Assembly (NCBI GenBank): GCA_014825775.1
Contig: MVAQ01000099.1
Span: 1 to 64,000 of the forward strand
Length of the DNA: 64,000 bases
Origin: Krasilnikovozyma curviuscula
Lineage: Eukaryota > Basidiomycota > Tremellomycetes > Cystofilobasidiales > Mrakiaceae
Direction of reading: 5' to 3'
Of this stretch, positions 21,972 to 33,986 are shown piece after piece. The notes under the pieces were generated by a model that did not search any database, was not told the DNA's origin, and was given only the letters and a program-made list of their open reading frames with translations. The position numbers and the translations under genes were made by a program. Positions within the stretch are counted from its first letter, which is position 1, and every line of letters starts with the position of its first letter.

Positions 21972-24505
21972 ATGCTCTTGACAGGCTGGACTGTAGCGAG
22001 TCTGGGACTGCTAGCAGCAGCACGATCTGTATCTGCGGATGACCATCTCATCAGCTCACGGTTCTCGAGGTTTGGCAGGAGAGGAGTCGATGCGGCTGCG
22101 GGCTACGTGAGCGACCAAGCCTACTGCTGTTCGAATAGAATTAATACTGACCTCTCTCTACATTAGAATATTACATGTAAGATCTAGGATACTCTGGTTG
22201 CTTAATTGGAAGCTCTACTAACGTCCTGTGGTCCTTCCGGTTGAAGTCCTGCATGTAAACGGTTCGTTTCATATCCAAATTTCTTTGTACTCGCAGCGTT
22301 TCCTTACCCCACTTCCCATTTTGTTAGACATACATGCTCATCTTGATCAGTATCGTTCTTCAGGCACCGACTGTACTGACTTAGACTCAGGCGAGCACTG
22401 TCTGGCAGGCTACGCGAGGATTTACTCCAAAGTGCGCTCCGTGCGATCTAGTGTCGACAACTCGTTGCTGTTGGATGCTGGAGATGAGTTCCAAGGGACA
22501 TTGTTTTACAGGTAGGGTCATTTTTTCCTTGTTAGCTCGCCCAGTGGCTGACACCTCGCGGGTTTAGTTATTACGGAGGAGAAAAGGTGAGCAGGAGCAG
22601 CGAACGTTGTTAGATTTCACAACCTGATTTTTTCTCCTTCTGTAGATTGCTCAGGTGATGAATATGATGAACTTCACTGCTTTCACACTAGGGAACGTAA
22701 GTTTATTATCATTAACTAGTTCCGCCTAGCGCATTCTGACTCGAATATGGCTGTCGTCGAAAACAGCACGAGGTGAGGAGACGTTAAGCTGCAAGCACAA
22801 AATGGTTCTAACTTTATTTGCCCAGTTCGATGCTGGCTCGACAGTGCTGGCAAAATTCGTAAGTCTACCCGCGCAACCTAATCGAGTTGTATACTGCTGA
22901 TGGCTCCTTGCCTCAGCTTGCCAACCTAACAGCTCCAGTGATATCCTCCAACATACATACAACCCATAAACTCCTCTCATATCAGCTCCAGCCGTATCTT
23001 ATCGTCCCTGAACACAACCTCGCTATCGTCTCAGCGTCGACAACAAACACACCAAGCATCTCAAACCCTGGTCCTTTGGTTTCCTTCGAAGATCCTATCA
23101 CCGCTATTCAACGGACTATCGATCACGTCAAAACTTTCAAAGGTGTTAAAAGAGTGATAGCGTTGACACATATAGGCTATTCTGAGGATCAGCATCTTGC
23201 TGCTGGTACAAGAGGATTACATCTGTGCGCTGCGCTGCCCGTGCCTTTCTCTGACGAAGAAGAGCCTTTCTAACGCCGTCCTTCCTTTGAAATTCTCAGA
23301 ATTGTGGGTGGACATTCTCACACTCCCCTGGGCGACTTCCCGTACTCCGAAGGAAAATATCCCACAATTGTCAAGAATTTGGATGGGGAGGAAGTCTTCG
23401 TCGTGACGAGTTATCGATGGGGAGAGCACCTCGGAAGAATCGATATCACGTTCGATGCCGACAGTGGGATGGTACAAGCTTATACTGGAGCACCAATCGA
23501 GATGACTGATGCTAATCCTCAAGGTGAGTCGTTCCGTTACAAGATATGTATTGCCCGCTGGTATCTATTGAGCTGCTCCTTTCTTCGGCCTTCAGATCAA
23601 CATCTTCAAGAACTCATTACTGAATGGAAGCAGCCGTTCCTAGGATACGCTTCTGAGGTCGTAGGAACAACGCTTAATGACCTTACACAAAAGAACTGTG
23701 GAACTGGTGAATGTAACCTTGGAAACCTTCTCGCTGATGCAATGGTTTACTACCGACTCCAGAGCAGCAGAAGAACTGTTGATGGAGCCATCCACAATTC
23801 TGGCGGGGTAAGGAGCTCAATGCCCAGGGGCAACATCACTCGAGGCGAAGTCGTCACTGCTTTCCCGTTCGGAAACGAGGTGGTCGATGTAGAATTCTCA
23901 GGAAGGGACTTGTGGGCCATGTAAGTGTGCATCATTTCTTCCCCATCGTGCCATGTTGTTTGACAATGAACTCTCCTCTTCTTCCTGCGTTTTTGCAGTG
24001 TCGAAGGTGTCGTCTCGAAAGTCAATCAGTTCACTGGCCATGAAGTCACGTCGTCTATACAAATCTCGAAGGAAATCCAGTATTCGTACAATCCGAAGAA
24101 CCCAGTTGGATCACGCCTCATCTCACTTACTGTGAAAGGGGAAGACGTGGTTCTCGATGGAATGTACCAGATCCGTGAGTGGCCCTGCCCTCGTTGATAT
24201 TCGTGTACTGACGTCGTATTTCCCTAGTTACTGCTGATTTTATTGCTAGAGGAGGTGATTCCATCTTCCCCCCTTACACGAAAGCAATAATACCTTTGGG
24301 TCTCCAAGAAGATATTCTCACTGACTACATCAAGAAGTTCTCACCACTGAACGTCTCCATCGAGGGCAGGATACGCAAGACTGACTCAACCGAGCCTAAG
24401 GAGGGGTACTCGAAGGAGGAGAGAATGCCTCAGCCCAAGAGTTGGTCTAATTGGGCATGGGAATTGGTTGTTGATGCAGATTGGTGGATGAAGACTTTGT
24501 ATTAG
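21972..24505 (+). CDS. Secreted 5'-nucleotidase-type metallophosphoesterase
   Basis: Thirteen exons (21972-22106, 22167-22176, 22247-22261, 22328-22511, 22568-22586, 22646-22696, 22767-22772, 22826-22858, 22917-23224, 23300-23523, 23596-23920, 23999-24174, 24228-24505) give 587 aa in frame. A signal peptide (MLLTGWTVASLGLLAAARSVSA) points to secretion. The calcineurin-like N-domain shows all metal-site motifs: HVNDIHAHLD, LLLDAGDEFQGT, LGNHEFD, LTHIGYSED and GGHSHTPLG. The C-domain shows NLGNLLADAM, IHNSGGVRSSMPRG and FPFGNEVV, typical of substrate binding in 5'-nucleotidases. It likely releases nucleosides and phosphate from extracellular nucleotides or related esters. Four exons are 6-19 nt; the 6-nt exon supplies the His-Glu of GNHE. 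A probable AATAAA polyadenylation signal is at 24552. Confidence 0.9.
22767..22772 (+). other. 6-nt micro-exon encoding the His-Glu of the GNHE metal site
   Basis: The bases CACGAG are bounded by AAACAG on the left and GTGAGG on the right. Without them the protein would read GN-FD. With them it reads GNHEFD, the invariant motif whose His binds the catalytic metal. Flanking introns are 70 and 53 nt. Confidence 0.85.
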
Positions 24506-25009
24506 AAAATAGCTGTCGGATTAGATTATCCATCGAAGTATTGTTTTTCCAGAATAAATCAAATATGTGTTGTAAGGATCGTTGAAAACAGTCTTGAACA
24601 ACTAAGCCAAGATGTCCCGTGTTACACAAATCAGCCTGCTACAAAGTCTTCATCCCCTGTTAATTAGACCGCCTGCAGCTTCGTCAAGGTTAACTCCAAT
24701 GTGAAAGCGTCACACAATCACTCGTATACCTGGGCGAAGGGGACAGACAACTTCAACTTCGACTGATGGGTAATGAGCGTCTGTAGATCTGATGTCACTT
24801 CGTTCGCTTATTGCTGAACCGACTTCTACCCAATGTGTTCATGACTTAGTACTGTGGCTGTTGTGCGATTGAATTTTCTTACCATGAACGCAATGTCTGT
24901 ATCTCTAGCTGGATGTTATAAACTGCAACGAAGATACCCCATATCCTTCAAACAATGACCTAAATAATTAAGGTGTTGGTACAAAGCCGCAAGTAGTAGC
25001 GTTAACCCC
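24506..25009. other. Convergent intergenic region
   Basis: 504 bp of 3' flanks for the phosphoesterase (+) and the MFS gene (-). An AATAAA lies at 24552-24557. Nothing else is recognised. Confidence 0.45.
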
Positions 25010-28000
25010 TCAGTAGACATAGACGAACTAAGAGGGAATAGGAAGAAAAACGATCAGCTTCTATTATCGTTCCATAAATATTAAAAAGCACATTACTCAC
25101 TTCATCATTCTTCGCGTCACTGAGATCCTTCAAACCATTGGCACCCAAACCAGCAATTCTCTTTCGCTCAGTCTCTTCGTCGACGTCTCCCTCGACATCA
25201 CCAGTAGCGTTCTCGACGTGTTGCTTTTCGTCCTTCATGGCACTTACATACTCCCGTTGCATCGATCGGTCGTGAATTTTGGCAGGTTTACCATTCTTGA
25301 CACGCTCACGCTCCTTCATGCGGTTGAGGAAGTACAGGTAGCCAACTTGGACACTATTCGGAGGCCAGTAAAGGAAGTCAGTGAAGGCTTCATGCGGGAA
25401 AGACCGCAGACCTTTAGCTTACGCTGTCGCACCCAAGCCAGCACAGAAGAGACCAAGAGTGGAGAGCAGGCCATGATGGTAGTATGGAGCAGATTGTGTT
25501 GTAAACAGAAGAGGACCGACGAGCTGAGGGACAAATGCAATCGATCAGTGACCCCTCTATTGGATCATTCAGATGATCACTCACGTTACCGGAACTAGCC
25601 CCCAGTTGATACATTGTGATGGTGAGAGACTATGCAGAAAACGAAAAATGGATGGTAAGTTGTATTCCACGAATAACATGGATCAAGTTGATCCAACCTT
25701 CTTAGTAGATCCACCGGTGTTGGCTTGGATCCAAGAGATGATGATAGGATTTCCAGCATACACTGATTGAAGGAGTTCTTGTCAGTACCGTGTCAATAAC
25801 GAGGCAATGAAATGTTACCCACAGAACGCCAGCATGTAGTATGCTGCAAGTAGCGGTCTGACGTAGGCGACTCCTCTTCCCAAACCGTATAACATACCCG
25901 TACCAACGCAACAAGGAACGAGTGCAATCATCAGGACAGGTGACTTCAACTTGGCTCTCGTTGCGGCCCATGAGCCCCCGAGAATGACGAGCAGCTGCAA
26001 GAAGCCGAAGGGGATGTTGAGAAGGATTGTCACGTCGCTCGGGAAGCCAAACGATTTAATGATCAGCGGGCCAAAGCTGTTCGTTACTGCAGCACCAGCG
26101 TTAAGACAGAACGCGATGATGACGAAGAGCCAGGTTTTTGGTGAGAGGAAACACTCGCGAGCCTGCGCCCAATCAAACTTGGTAGATCCTTGGGCGGTAT
26201 CTAGAAAGAAATATTTGCCTCAGAAAACCTTCCACCGAGTTTGGAAAGAAAGGCAAGTGTATTCTCACTATTATCTCTCAATCGCTGCGATGGAACACCA
26301 GAGCGTTAGCAGCTGATCGTTGCTTGATTCGAATGTGAAATAAACCTCTTACCTCGACAGCCCAGCCCCTCTCCTCTGGAGTCAAGAACCTAGCTTCACC
26401 AGGGGAATTGTCGAATTTCCAATAGATGAATGGCGACGTCACAACTGTGACGAGTCCGACGAAAAGGAAGATGATCTGATATGACTTCAATACTGTCGTC
26501 GGAACTTTTCCCAGACCATAAGCCAAAGCGCTGCCTATCATTGAGCTGAGACCATTAGTACCGTACCTAGATTTCCAAAAGTTGTCTGTTTAGTGATCCG
26601 TCAAAGGAAACTGACAGTAAAGTTGGAATGATGTACAACTAGAAATTGCTCACTTACCAAACGGCTACTCGAACGGGTTCTAGAATTTTTGAAAAAGAAA
26701 AGAAAGAGATCTACTCGTCAGCCGGAGATCGGTTCTAGTTGGTTACTAGCCCAAAGTTTCACTCACGTTCAGACCTTCTCCACCAAGCCGCGGTAACCAG
26801 GGAGAAGATTGGCAAGCAAGATGCCTCAAAAATGCCAAGTAGAAATCTCGTTGCCATGAGAGAGGAATAATTTCGGCTGAAGGCCATGCCTACGAATAAT
26901 AATAAAAAGTAGAAAGAAAGAAATAAAATAAAATAAAAACACCATCCATGGAAATGGTCACTATCAGCATCATCCTAAAAGGCGAGAGCAGAGAATTAAC
27001 AATGGAGATAACGATAGGACTTACCAACCATGGATAACCCCCAAAGAAAGATTGTTGATGGGAGAAGAATTCGAGTTGGACTTGAGTGAGGGAAGAAGGA
27101 AGGAACAGCATGAGCATCACAACAACGTAAAACCGGACTCCAGACCTGAGAGTCAAGGTAGCTTGGATTTATTACTTACATCTTCAAAATAGCAAGAGCG
27201 GAGAATGGTTGCCATGCTGATCAGACAATTAAAAAGCTGCATCAGCGCTGACCGATGTCGAACGAGGAGGGGACCCGCGTCGTCTCCCAAGTACACTGAA
27301 TGAGACTGGTGTTCTACTCACCCATTTGGGCCCATGATCCACAGCTAGAGACCAAACTATACTGATTTCCGACAAGGTGCGCGTCGGTGGAGAGACCGAA
27401 GACAGCAGCATACTGTTGGAGGTTCGAGCACAGTGAAGCAAGAGTAAGTGGGGAAGAAAACGCAATCAGCGATCAGTCAGTCGCCTATTTGGTGTGGATG
27501 GGAACACGACGACCTGAGCAGCCAACTAACTCACTCCGATGGTAGATTTATCCAAAATTTGGAGGAAGTCTGATAAATATAGTGAGGTACCAAGATGGTG
27601 GTTAGTGGGAACCCTGTCTGGAATGACCAAATGATGATCATCCGTGGCGGACGATGGGCGAGAGACGTACAGATCCAAGCACTGCGCGGCGCGGAGAGAG
27701 GGAGGGGAAGGTCAGTTAGCAGAACTGGAAAAAGAGGTGAAGTTGACGCCTTTTTTTTCCCCACTCACAGCATTGCCAAAATGACCTGTGAAAAGATATA
27801 TGGACGATGCGGATGAAGAGATGTCGAACCGTATCAGTCAAGTCAGTCAAAACGATACACCATGGAACGCAGCGGACGAAGATGGCGAAGAAAACAATAG
27901 CAGCACTGGGGTCACTCACCTTGTCGATCTTCCTGCAGACGAGTCTGGACTGCTTGTCCGTCATTTCAATGCGGACCTCATCGCCCAGAGCACGGATGAA

Positions 28001-28102
28001 CTCGTTGCCGTTCGCGTCCTTTCCGTCGACGAAGGCAGCCGCATCGGAGTCTTCGACGTGGGACGTGGTGGGCTTGACGTCCAGTGCTGGAAGAGACGAC
28101 AT
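25010..28102 (-). CDS. MFS transporter, anion:cation symporter (allantoate permease/Tna1) type
   Basis: Seventeen exons on the minus strand: 28102-27920, 27785-27769, 27681-27671, 27569-27535, 27412-27322, 27216-27180, 27080-27025, 26889-26767, 26679-26658, 26566-26353, 26284-26269, 26200-25823, 25762-25698, 25629-25585, 25523-25423, 25353-25101, 25027-25010; 554 aa with all phases agreeing. Family hallmarks: ILDKSTIGYAAVFGL after TM1, MATRFLLGIFEAS before TM4/5, TPEERGWAVE in the central loop, and a charged C-terminal tail ending KNDEFVYVY. About 12 membrane segments can be traced. Dal5-family carriers import organic anions such as allantoate, nicotinate, biotin precursors or small peptides; the substrate here is unknown. 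Five exons are 11-22 nt. It is divergent from the NmrA-like gene at 29344. Confidence 0.88.
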
Positions 28103-29343
28103 TGTTTTTTATCCTGGAGAACAAGACGATGGTGGGGTTGGGTTTGGGGTGAGGGGAGAAGAGAGAGAGAGAGAGCGGAGGCCCATGATCCCCCCGACTC
28201 TTTTTATGTTTACGTTTGGGTCAGAACCCGTCCCGAATGCCTCAACCGCGGCGCATCAGGTGCTTTCTGCTGCCTCTGATGCTGAACTGAATGGGAAGTT
28301 CCCCTGCGGGGTAAACCTCCGAGAGAACTCTGTCCCCAAACGGTGCCAGCAGGCGGGTGCTCGCTGTCTGCGAAAGTCCTGATCTCTGGCACCATTTGCA
28401 AAAGCGCCCTGCTATTCCCCCTGCATTTCCCCCTGGTGCGTCGGCGAGTTGACGCGCGAGGAATAACGCCTGTCGGACATCGCATGTGATTCGTTCAGCA
28501 GCCAGTGGAACCGACTCGCCAGCAGGGAGTGAGTCCTTGGCGCGGCAACCCTCGGCGCAGCTGAACTCTAATTGGACAGATCCAAGCTCGTCGTTTTTAG
28601 TCTCGTCATGCAGAGGGGCGAGGAGACCACTGGGTCGGGCCGTGGGAGCGTCGACCTCCTGGAGGTTGCAGAATGGCGGTAGTGCGCTCGCCGTTGACAC
28701 GGTTCTTGTAAACAAGCAAACAAACAAACGAAAAAGAAAAAGAAAAAAAGGTGCATCTCAACAGAGTCGCCAAAGAATTTGCACACACACACAGTGCGGT
28801 CGTTATCGGCTTGTGTCTTCTGTTACTCTAATACCCTGCAGCTTATTTTATTTTGTTTTTAATATTTCCTCATTCGACTCGCCGAAGCTCGTGTCCTCTG
28901 AGCGTCCGACCCCCGCAAGCGACAGACAGAAAATGCAGAGAGTACGTCCCGGTTGAATCATATCAGATAGCTGGAGTTCTCCTTCTCCTGATTCGGAACA
29001 GAAAAGCGAGCTGACTGGGGGCTCTCCGAGTGCAACTTCGTCAGCCCGAAGGTTTCTGTTATCTCAATCACCCCCGCAGCGTCCCCAGGTGGCCATCTGA
29101 ATCGCCGCGCCACTGCTCGCCTCGGCGGGCTTGATTTCCACATAAAAATGCGCGAAATCATCTCGGGATTCTTTTCTTTTCCGTCGTCACTCTATCCTTT
29201 CTCTCTCTCTCTCTCTCACTCACACTCTCAAAGTAATTCCCTCCTCATCCCTCTTCGGCTTCCTGAGAAACCACTGACTTTGCCTTTGATTGAGTTTCTT
29301 CAGCCGTCCTTCTTCTCTCCCTCTTCATCCAAATCAAACTGCT
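28103..29343. other. Divergent promoter region with simple repeats
   Basis: 1241 bp between the MFS gene and the second NmrA-like gene. It carries a (GA)n tract at about 28157-28175, an A/C-rich CAAA/AAAAAG block at about 28713-28749, a (CA)n tract at 28781-28792, and a (CT)n tract at 29201-29218 that probably lies in the 5' leader of the plus-strand gene. Open frames here lack motifs and were rejected. Its length suggests complex regulation of one or both flanking genes. Confidence 0.5.
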
Positions 29344-30633
29344 ATGACCATCATCAAAACCCTTTCAGCTCCCCTCTGGGTCGTCGTTGGCGCAACAGGC
29401 AATCAAGGAGGATCCGTCATCAAAGCTATCCAAGCCTCCGCCAAAGACTACCGCGTCAGAGCCCTGATGCGAGACATCTCCAAACCCATCGCCAGAGATC
29501 TCGAGGCCGTCGGATGCGAGACCTACGCTGTGGATGTCACTGTCCCTGGTGACGCACTCAACAAGGCATTTGCTGGTGGAGACATCGCATTCTGCTTGAC
29601 GCTGAGTGAATATGGCATCGAGAACCCTGGGGATGTTGTTCGTATCGCTGTCTTCGATGTTCTTCGTCACCACGCGCCGTCTGAATCGCTGACTGAAACC
29701 CCTCGTATGTGCGTTCTTTAAACAGATCTTCGCAAAAGGGAAGATTCTCATGGATGCTGTCAAGGCTGCTGGCATCAGCTCCGTTGCCTGGTCCGGCATG
29801 CCCTACATCTATAAGATCTCAGGTGGCAAGTTCAAGACCGAATTGTGAGCTCCCTTCATCTCCCCCCTCCTCTATTCTTCTGCATAAGGCGATTAAACTA
29901 TCTCTTTTTCTTGATCCAAAGCTTCGACGGTCTCGCTCAGGGAACCGAATACGGCCGTTCGATCGGCCTGACAATCCACGACATCTGCCCTCCGAGCTTC
30001 GCATCCAACTACATCGGCATGGCCGCTCCTCGCAAACAAGCTGACGGAACATTCACCATGGCTGCTGTATACGATAAGGAAAGGTTGTTGCCAATGTCGG
30101 ATATTGCTGAAGATTACGGGAAATACGCTGTAAGTGCTGTCGAGCACGGCGTCGAGACCGTCTACGCGGCGCCTTCGTACATAACCGCAACGGACATCTG
30201 TGCTTCGCTCTCCAAAGGTAAAGAGGGTCCCCTCTTCTCTTTGTTTGCTAAAAGCGAGAGTGCAGTGATTGAAAGTATGCTTTTTTTTGTTTTTTTTTTT
30301 TGTTGTTGTAGCGTCCGGAAAGATTGTCAACTACAAGCAGCTCCCCTCTGCCGTCTTGAGGGGTATCATCGCCCAACAAGCTGGTGACTTCACCGCAAAA
30401 CACCTCATGGACATGTACGATCATTTCGAAGGAATGGGATGTATGTCCATATCGCCCTCCTGTTATTTTTCTACTTCGCGCGGACACTGACAGCTTGTGT
30501 TTTTGTAGACTATGGTGGTGAGAACGGCGTCGTCGACTTGACGGAGTCAAACAAGATCTTGTCACAGAGAGCGAGGACGTTTGATGAGTTCTTGGCTGCC
30601 AACAAGGAGGTTGTGGACCAGGTTTTTGCTTAA
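29344..30633 (+). CDS. NmrA-like family NAD(P)-binding protein (second copy in window)
   Basis: Five exons (29344-29637, 29726-29844, 29922-30217, 30312-30440, 30509-30633) give 320 aa. The start is followed by the nucleotide-binding loop WVVVGATGNQGGSVIK. Further family features are RALMRDISKPIARDLE, AKGKILMDAVKAAGISS, SGMPYIYKISGGKFKTEFFDGLA and the late segment LRGIIAQQAGDFTAKHLMDMY. As for the gene at 9257, it could be a redox-sensing regulator or a reductase. The first donor is ambiguous by 3 nt (GTTGTT or GTTCGT); the GTTCGT choice matches donors used elsewhere here. Divergent from the MFS carrier gene, so co-regulation is possible but not shown. A run of Ts sits in intron 3. Confidence 0.82.
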
Positions 30634-30831
30634 AGGCTAACGCTCAGCTTACTTCTCAGAAAGTAGCGCAGCAGCCTAAGTAGTTAATTTTTATTTTATT
30701 TTCGTCAGGTCTGTCTTTCGAATATGATACAAAATTTCAAAAATCTCGAGAAACTGAAATACAGAGTGAGGGAAAGACACCAGTACAAGTACAGTGCGAT
30801 ATGCATTTACACCCAATGAGGCTCCATCACA

Positions 30832-33800
30832 TCAGCTATTCGTCTGTATACATTTCGCCGCCAGTCCAATTCCCAGCGACAGCAAGCTTGACCTAGCATA
30901 GACTGCTCCTACCAAATCGACCACCCTACAGCCAATAGCCACTTTCGGCTGTTCCGCGGTGGGTCCAAAGTCGACGTAGCTAAGGTTCTCATTCAGGGCA
31001 AGCTCTATGACTTGCTGCATCATGACAAAATACGCCTTGACCGGTCGACCATGCTCATACTCCAGTCCCTGCAAGTCGGAAGTAATGATGTCCCCTAAGC
31101 GGAAGAGCACGCACGAGGCGATAACTTGGCCGTTACCCAGCTTAAGGAACATGAGGGTTCGATCGCCGCGCGTGTTGGACACTGGGTGACCAAGAGCGGA
31201 GAAGAACGTCTCGTCCGGTGTCGCGAGCACCTCCGTATTGCCGTCGCCAGTGCGCTTTTCAGCAACGTTCTTCCACAGTTCGAACGCGACTTTGACGTTC
31301 TCAGCAGAGAAGTCCTGTGTCACTTCTACTGTGCCGCCGGCATTATTGAACGGCCCATCTTGACGCTTGTATTTAACGTTCTTGAGGTACTCAGTAATAG
31401 TTGAGTTACGGTGCGGACGGAGATCAATAATATGTGACGCAGGAAGTGGGATCGACTGCCAGCCTGCAGGCGAGATGGCGCGTTTAACAGAGTCATACTG
31501 GTATATCGGATCCAGAAACATCCCATATCGACTTTTTCGTGGGAGCTTCTCGTTCCATTCCGTTATCGCACGAGCGACCGCTGTGGAATTAGAACAAATG
31601 AGATGGTCAGTGCGCGGATTTGACAGCCGTCAAGTACAAGTGGCAATAAGGAAATACCTGCTGATCGAGCAACCGGTTTTTTTGTTGAAGAAGTATAAAA
31701 GACAGCTCTCCGAAATGGCCAATGGGTAGCAAGAAGACCAAGTCGTACACAGAGCGGCTTAAACCATGACTTTGATCCCAGTGTGCTGGTGAGTATACGA
31801 CCTGAGAGACCAGGAACAGAGGCTGTGAGATCGTAGTTGTTGATTGTGGTGAGGAGAACAAGAGCTTCAGTGGCTTCTAGCTTCGCTTTGAATACCTTGT
31901 CAGCTTGGATCTCTTCCTTAGTCCTGACGCTCTCCATCTGGATCTTGGTAGTCGAATTCGACCCTCCAGCTGCAGCAATACCAGCAGTGGCAGCGAGCTT
32001 TGCCTGCTTCAGCTTCTGCTTTTTACTAATTCTTGGTGGTGCTGGGGTCGCTGGCTCGCCACATGCTTTCTTGATCAGTTGCACCTGCGACTCCTTAAAC
32101 AGTAAACAATAAAATCAGATTAGCAAATCGATGCAGTCACTGCATCTACAGGTCAATAAACATTACAAACCTCTTCAAAAGCATAGAAGTCTTCATCCAA
32201 GTTCCTCCAAGATGAGACATTTTCATAGCTCTTCCTCCCAAACTCAGCTTCCATGCCGACAGTGTTCTCCTTCACCTGCTCTTTAGCCGAGTTAAACACT
32301 CTCAGGACTTTACACTCCATGTTATTTAGTTTGGAGTGCTGGTAAGCCATCATCAGTTCCATCATCGCTGCCCCACTTGTCTTGACAGCTCTGTCACCAC
32401 CATAGAGTGTGATAAGCTTTCCATACTCTTCACGTTGGTATTGGGAGAGCGTACTGAGATTTATTTCTTCACAAGAGAGGTTGCTAGTTGATGGTGAATG
32501 AATGAGATGGGCAGAGATGGCTCCAATGATGAGGACCAAAACGTCGATGGCAGCAAAGATGGTGTCAACCGCCAGCGCTTGTTGAGTTGGAGGGTGCGTG
32601 TTCTCGATCTTCATCCACCACTTGAGGATCAGAGAGAAGCCAGCAATGTTCAGGACCACTGCAAACACGGTCGAGACAGCATGGAACCTCGTCATCCTCA
32701 CCAAGAAGCGGTTCGCTCGATCGTCGTTTCGAACCGATGCTGTTACACCGAACCCGATGACGGACACAGCGAATGTCTGGGCAGCGAGAAGCTGCAGGAT
32801 GATAGTGGGACGTTTGCTGATGGGGGTTCGTTGTAAGGTGATGTTGGTGATGAGAGTGTAGACGCTGAAGAAAAGCTCAGTGGAGGAGCAAACGAGTAAA
32901 GCTGAGCGACTTGCGCGATGAGCAGTTGGCCAGCAGAGGTGGGAGAAGGCTGCACAGAGGATGCCCTGAGACACAATAACTACAATATTGATTATGGTAA
33001 CTGGGAATCTGACTCGTGTTGAGACGATGGCGCAGTTAACGATGCTGAAACAGATTCACGATGAAACATAAAACAAGTTAGTGAGGAGCAAAGAATGCTG
33101 GGAGTTCCATTTTAAGAAGAAATTAAATCACGTAGCAAATAGCATCATCCAGTTCATGATCCAAAAGCTCTCTGCAGCGATGCCCCTCCAGAACGGCGTG
33201 CGCGATAAGTGCGAAGGAGGAAGGGAAGGGCGGTTCTGTTGTTGTTGTTGTAGTTGTTGTTGCTGCTGCTGTTCTCGTTTCTGGTGTTCAGGTGATCGAA
33301 AGTTACTTTCTCTTCTTTTCAGAAAATAGTCCAGAGGTAGCCAGAAGAGGTTGTTAAGGACCACAATGAGACCAAGAATGGGAATCAAGCGCGAAATGTG
33401 ATCGAAGACGAGATGAAGAACCAAAGAAGTCAAGCTAGTAATGAAAGTGATTGAGAGAGCTGAAAAGAAAAAGATCGCTCTGCCAGTTGATTTTACTTCT
33501 GATCAAAAGCATATCAAAAACCCAGTCAGTTTCATGAAGACCGTTCAGCGAGCAAGCAAGTAGAGAACAGCGTCAGGCTTTCGATGACTTACCTCCTTTG
33601 AGACTCTCTATAGGCCACTTGAAGTTGAAAGGGACGGTTAGGAGAATACGAGGTGCCATCAGAACCGTTAAGCTCCAAGTTGTTCGATTTTGCAGCCTAG
33701 CAAATTAAAAAGTCAACGGACTTGATCAGTTAGAGCAGCGGCCCACATGTCCACCAGCAGTTATTTCTTCACCTGTTGTCTTGTCCAGCTTCAGTGCAGC

Positions 33801-33986
33801 TTTGATGAAGGGATTCGAGGAGGTTGAGGTAAGGTTGGTAGAAGAGGTACTACCTGTCGCTTGCTTTTCTGTTAGTAATCGAGAATATCTAGGTTACTTA
33901 GGTCAAGTGGCGCTAATGAGACCGTCACAGCCTTTTGCAAGCGATGGAAAAGTCACGAGATTTCCCGCAGGCTGCTTACTAGCCAT
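30832..33986 (-). CDS. Multi-pass membrane protein fused to a C-terminal GNAT/FemAB-like domain
   Basis: Minus-strand exons: 33986-33957 (tentative), 33849-33773, 33696-33593, 33498-33132, 33044-33002, 32965-32171, 32093-31658, 31580-30832; 866 aa in frame. The N-terminal half has about seven to eight hydrophobic segments (for example ILLTVPF, IFFFSALSITFITSL, IPILGLIVVLNNLFWLPL, FAVSVIGFGVTA, FAVVLNIAGFSLIL, DVLVLIIGAISAHLI), broken by a Gln-rich loop near residues 155-170. After a Lys-rich linker (SKKQKLKQAKLA) comes a soluble region of about 330 residues (KLPRKSRYGMFLDPIYQYD, ASHIIDLRPHRNSTI, LMFLKLGNGQVIASCVLF, VKAYFVMMQQVIELA, YVDFGPTAEQPKVAIG) resembling BioF2/FemAB-type GNAT acyltransferases. 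The acceptor substrate is unknown. The first exon and its 107-nt intron are the weakest part; ATG 33659 is the fallback start. Confidence 0.65.

Noticed and set aside
22100..22330. Possible start of the phosphoesterase at a later ATG
   Set aside because: Starting later would lose the signal peptide and the HVNDIHAH metal motif that the tiny exons join in frame.
28486..28956. 156-codon frame in the divergent promoter at 28-29 kb
   Set aside because: It is built over simple repeats (CAAA, AAAAAG, CA) and lacks any motif.
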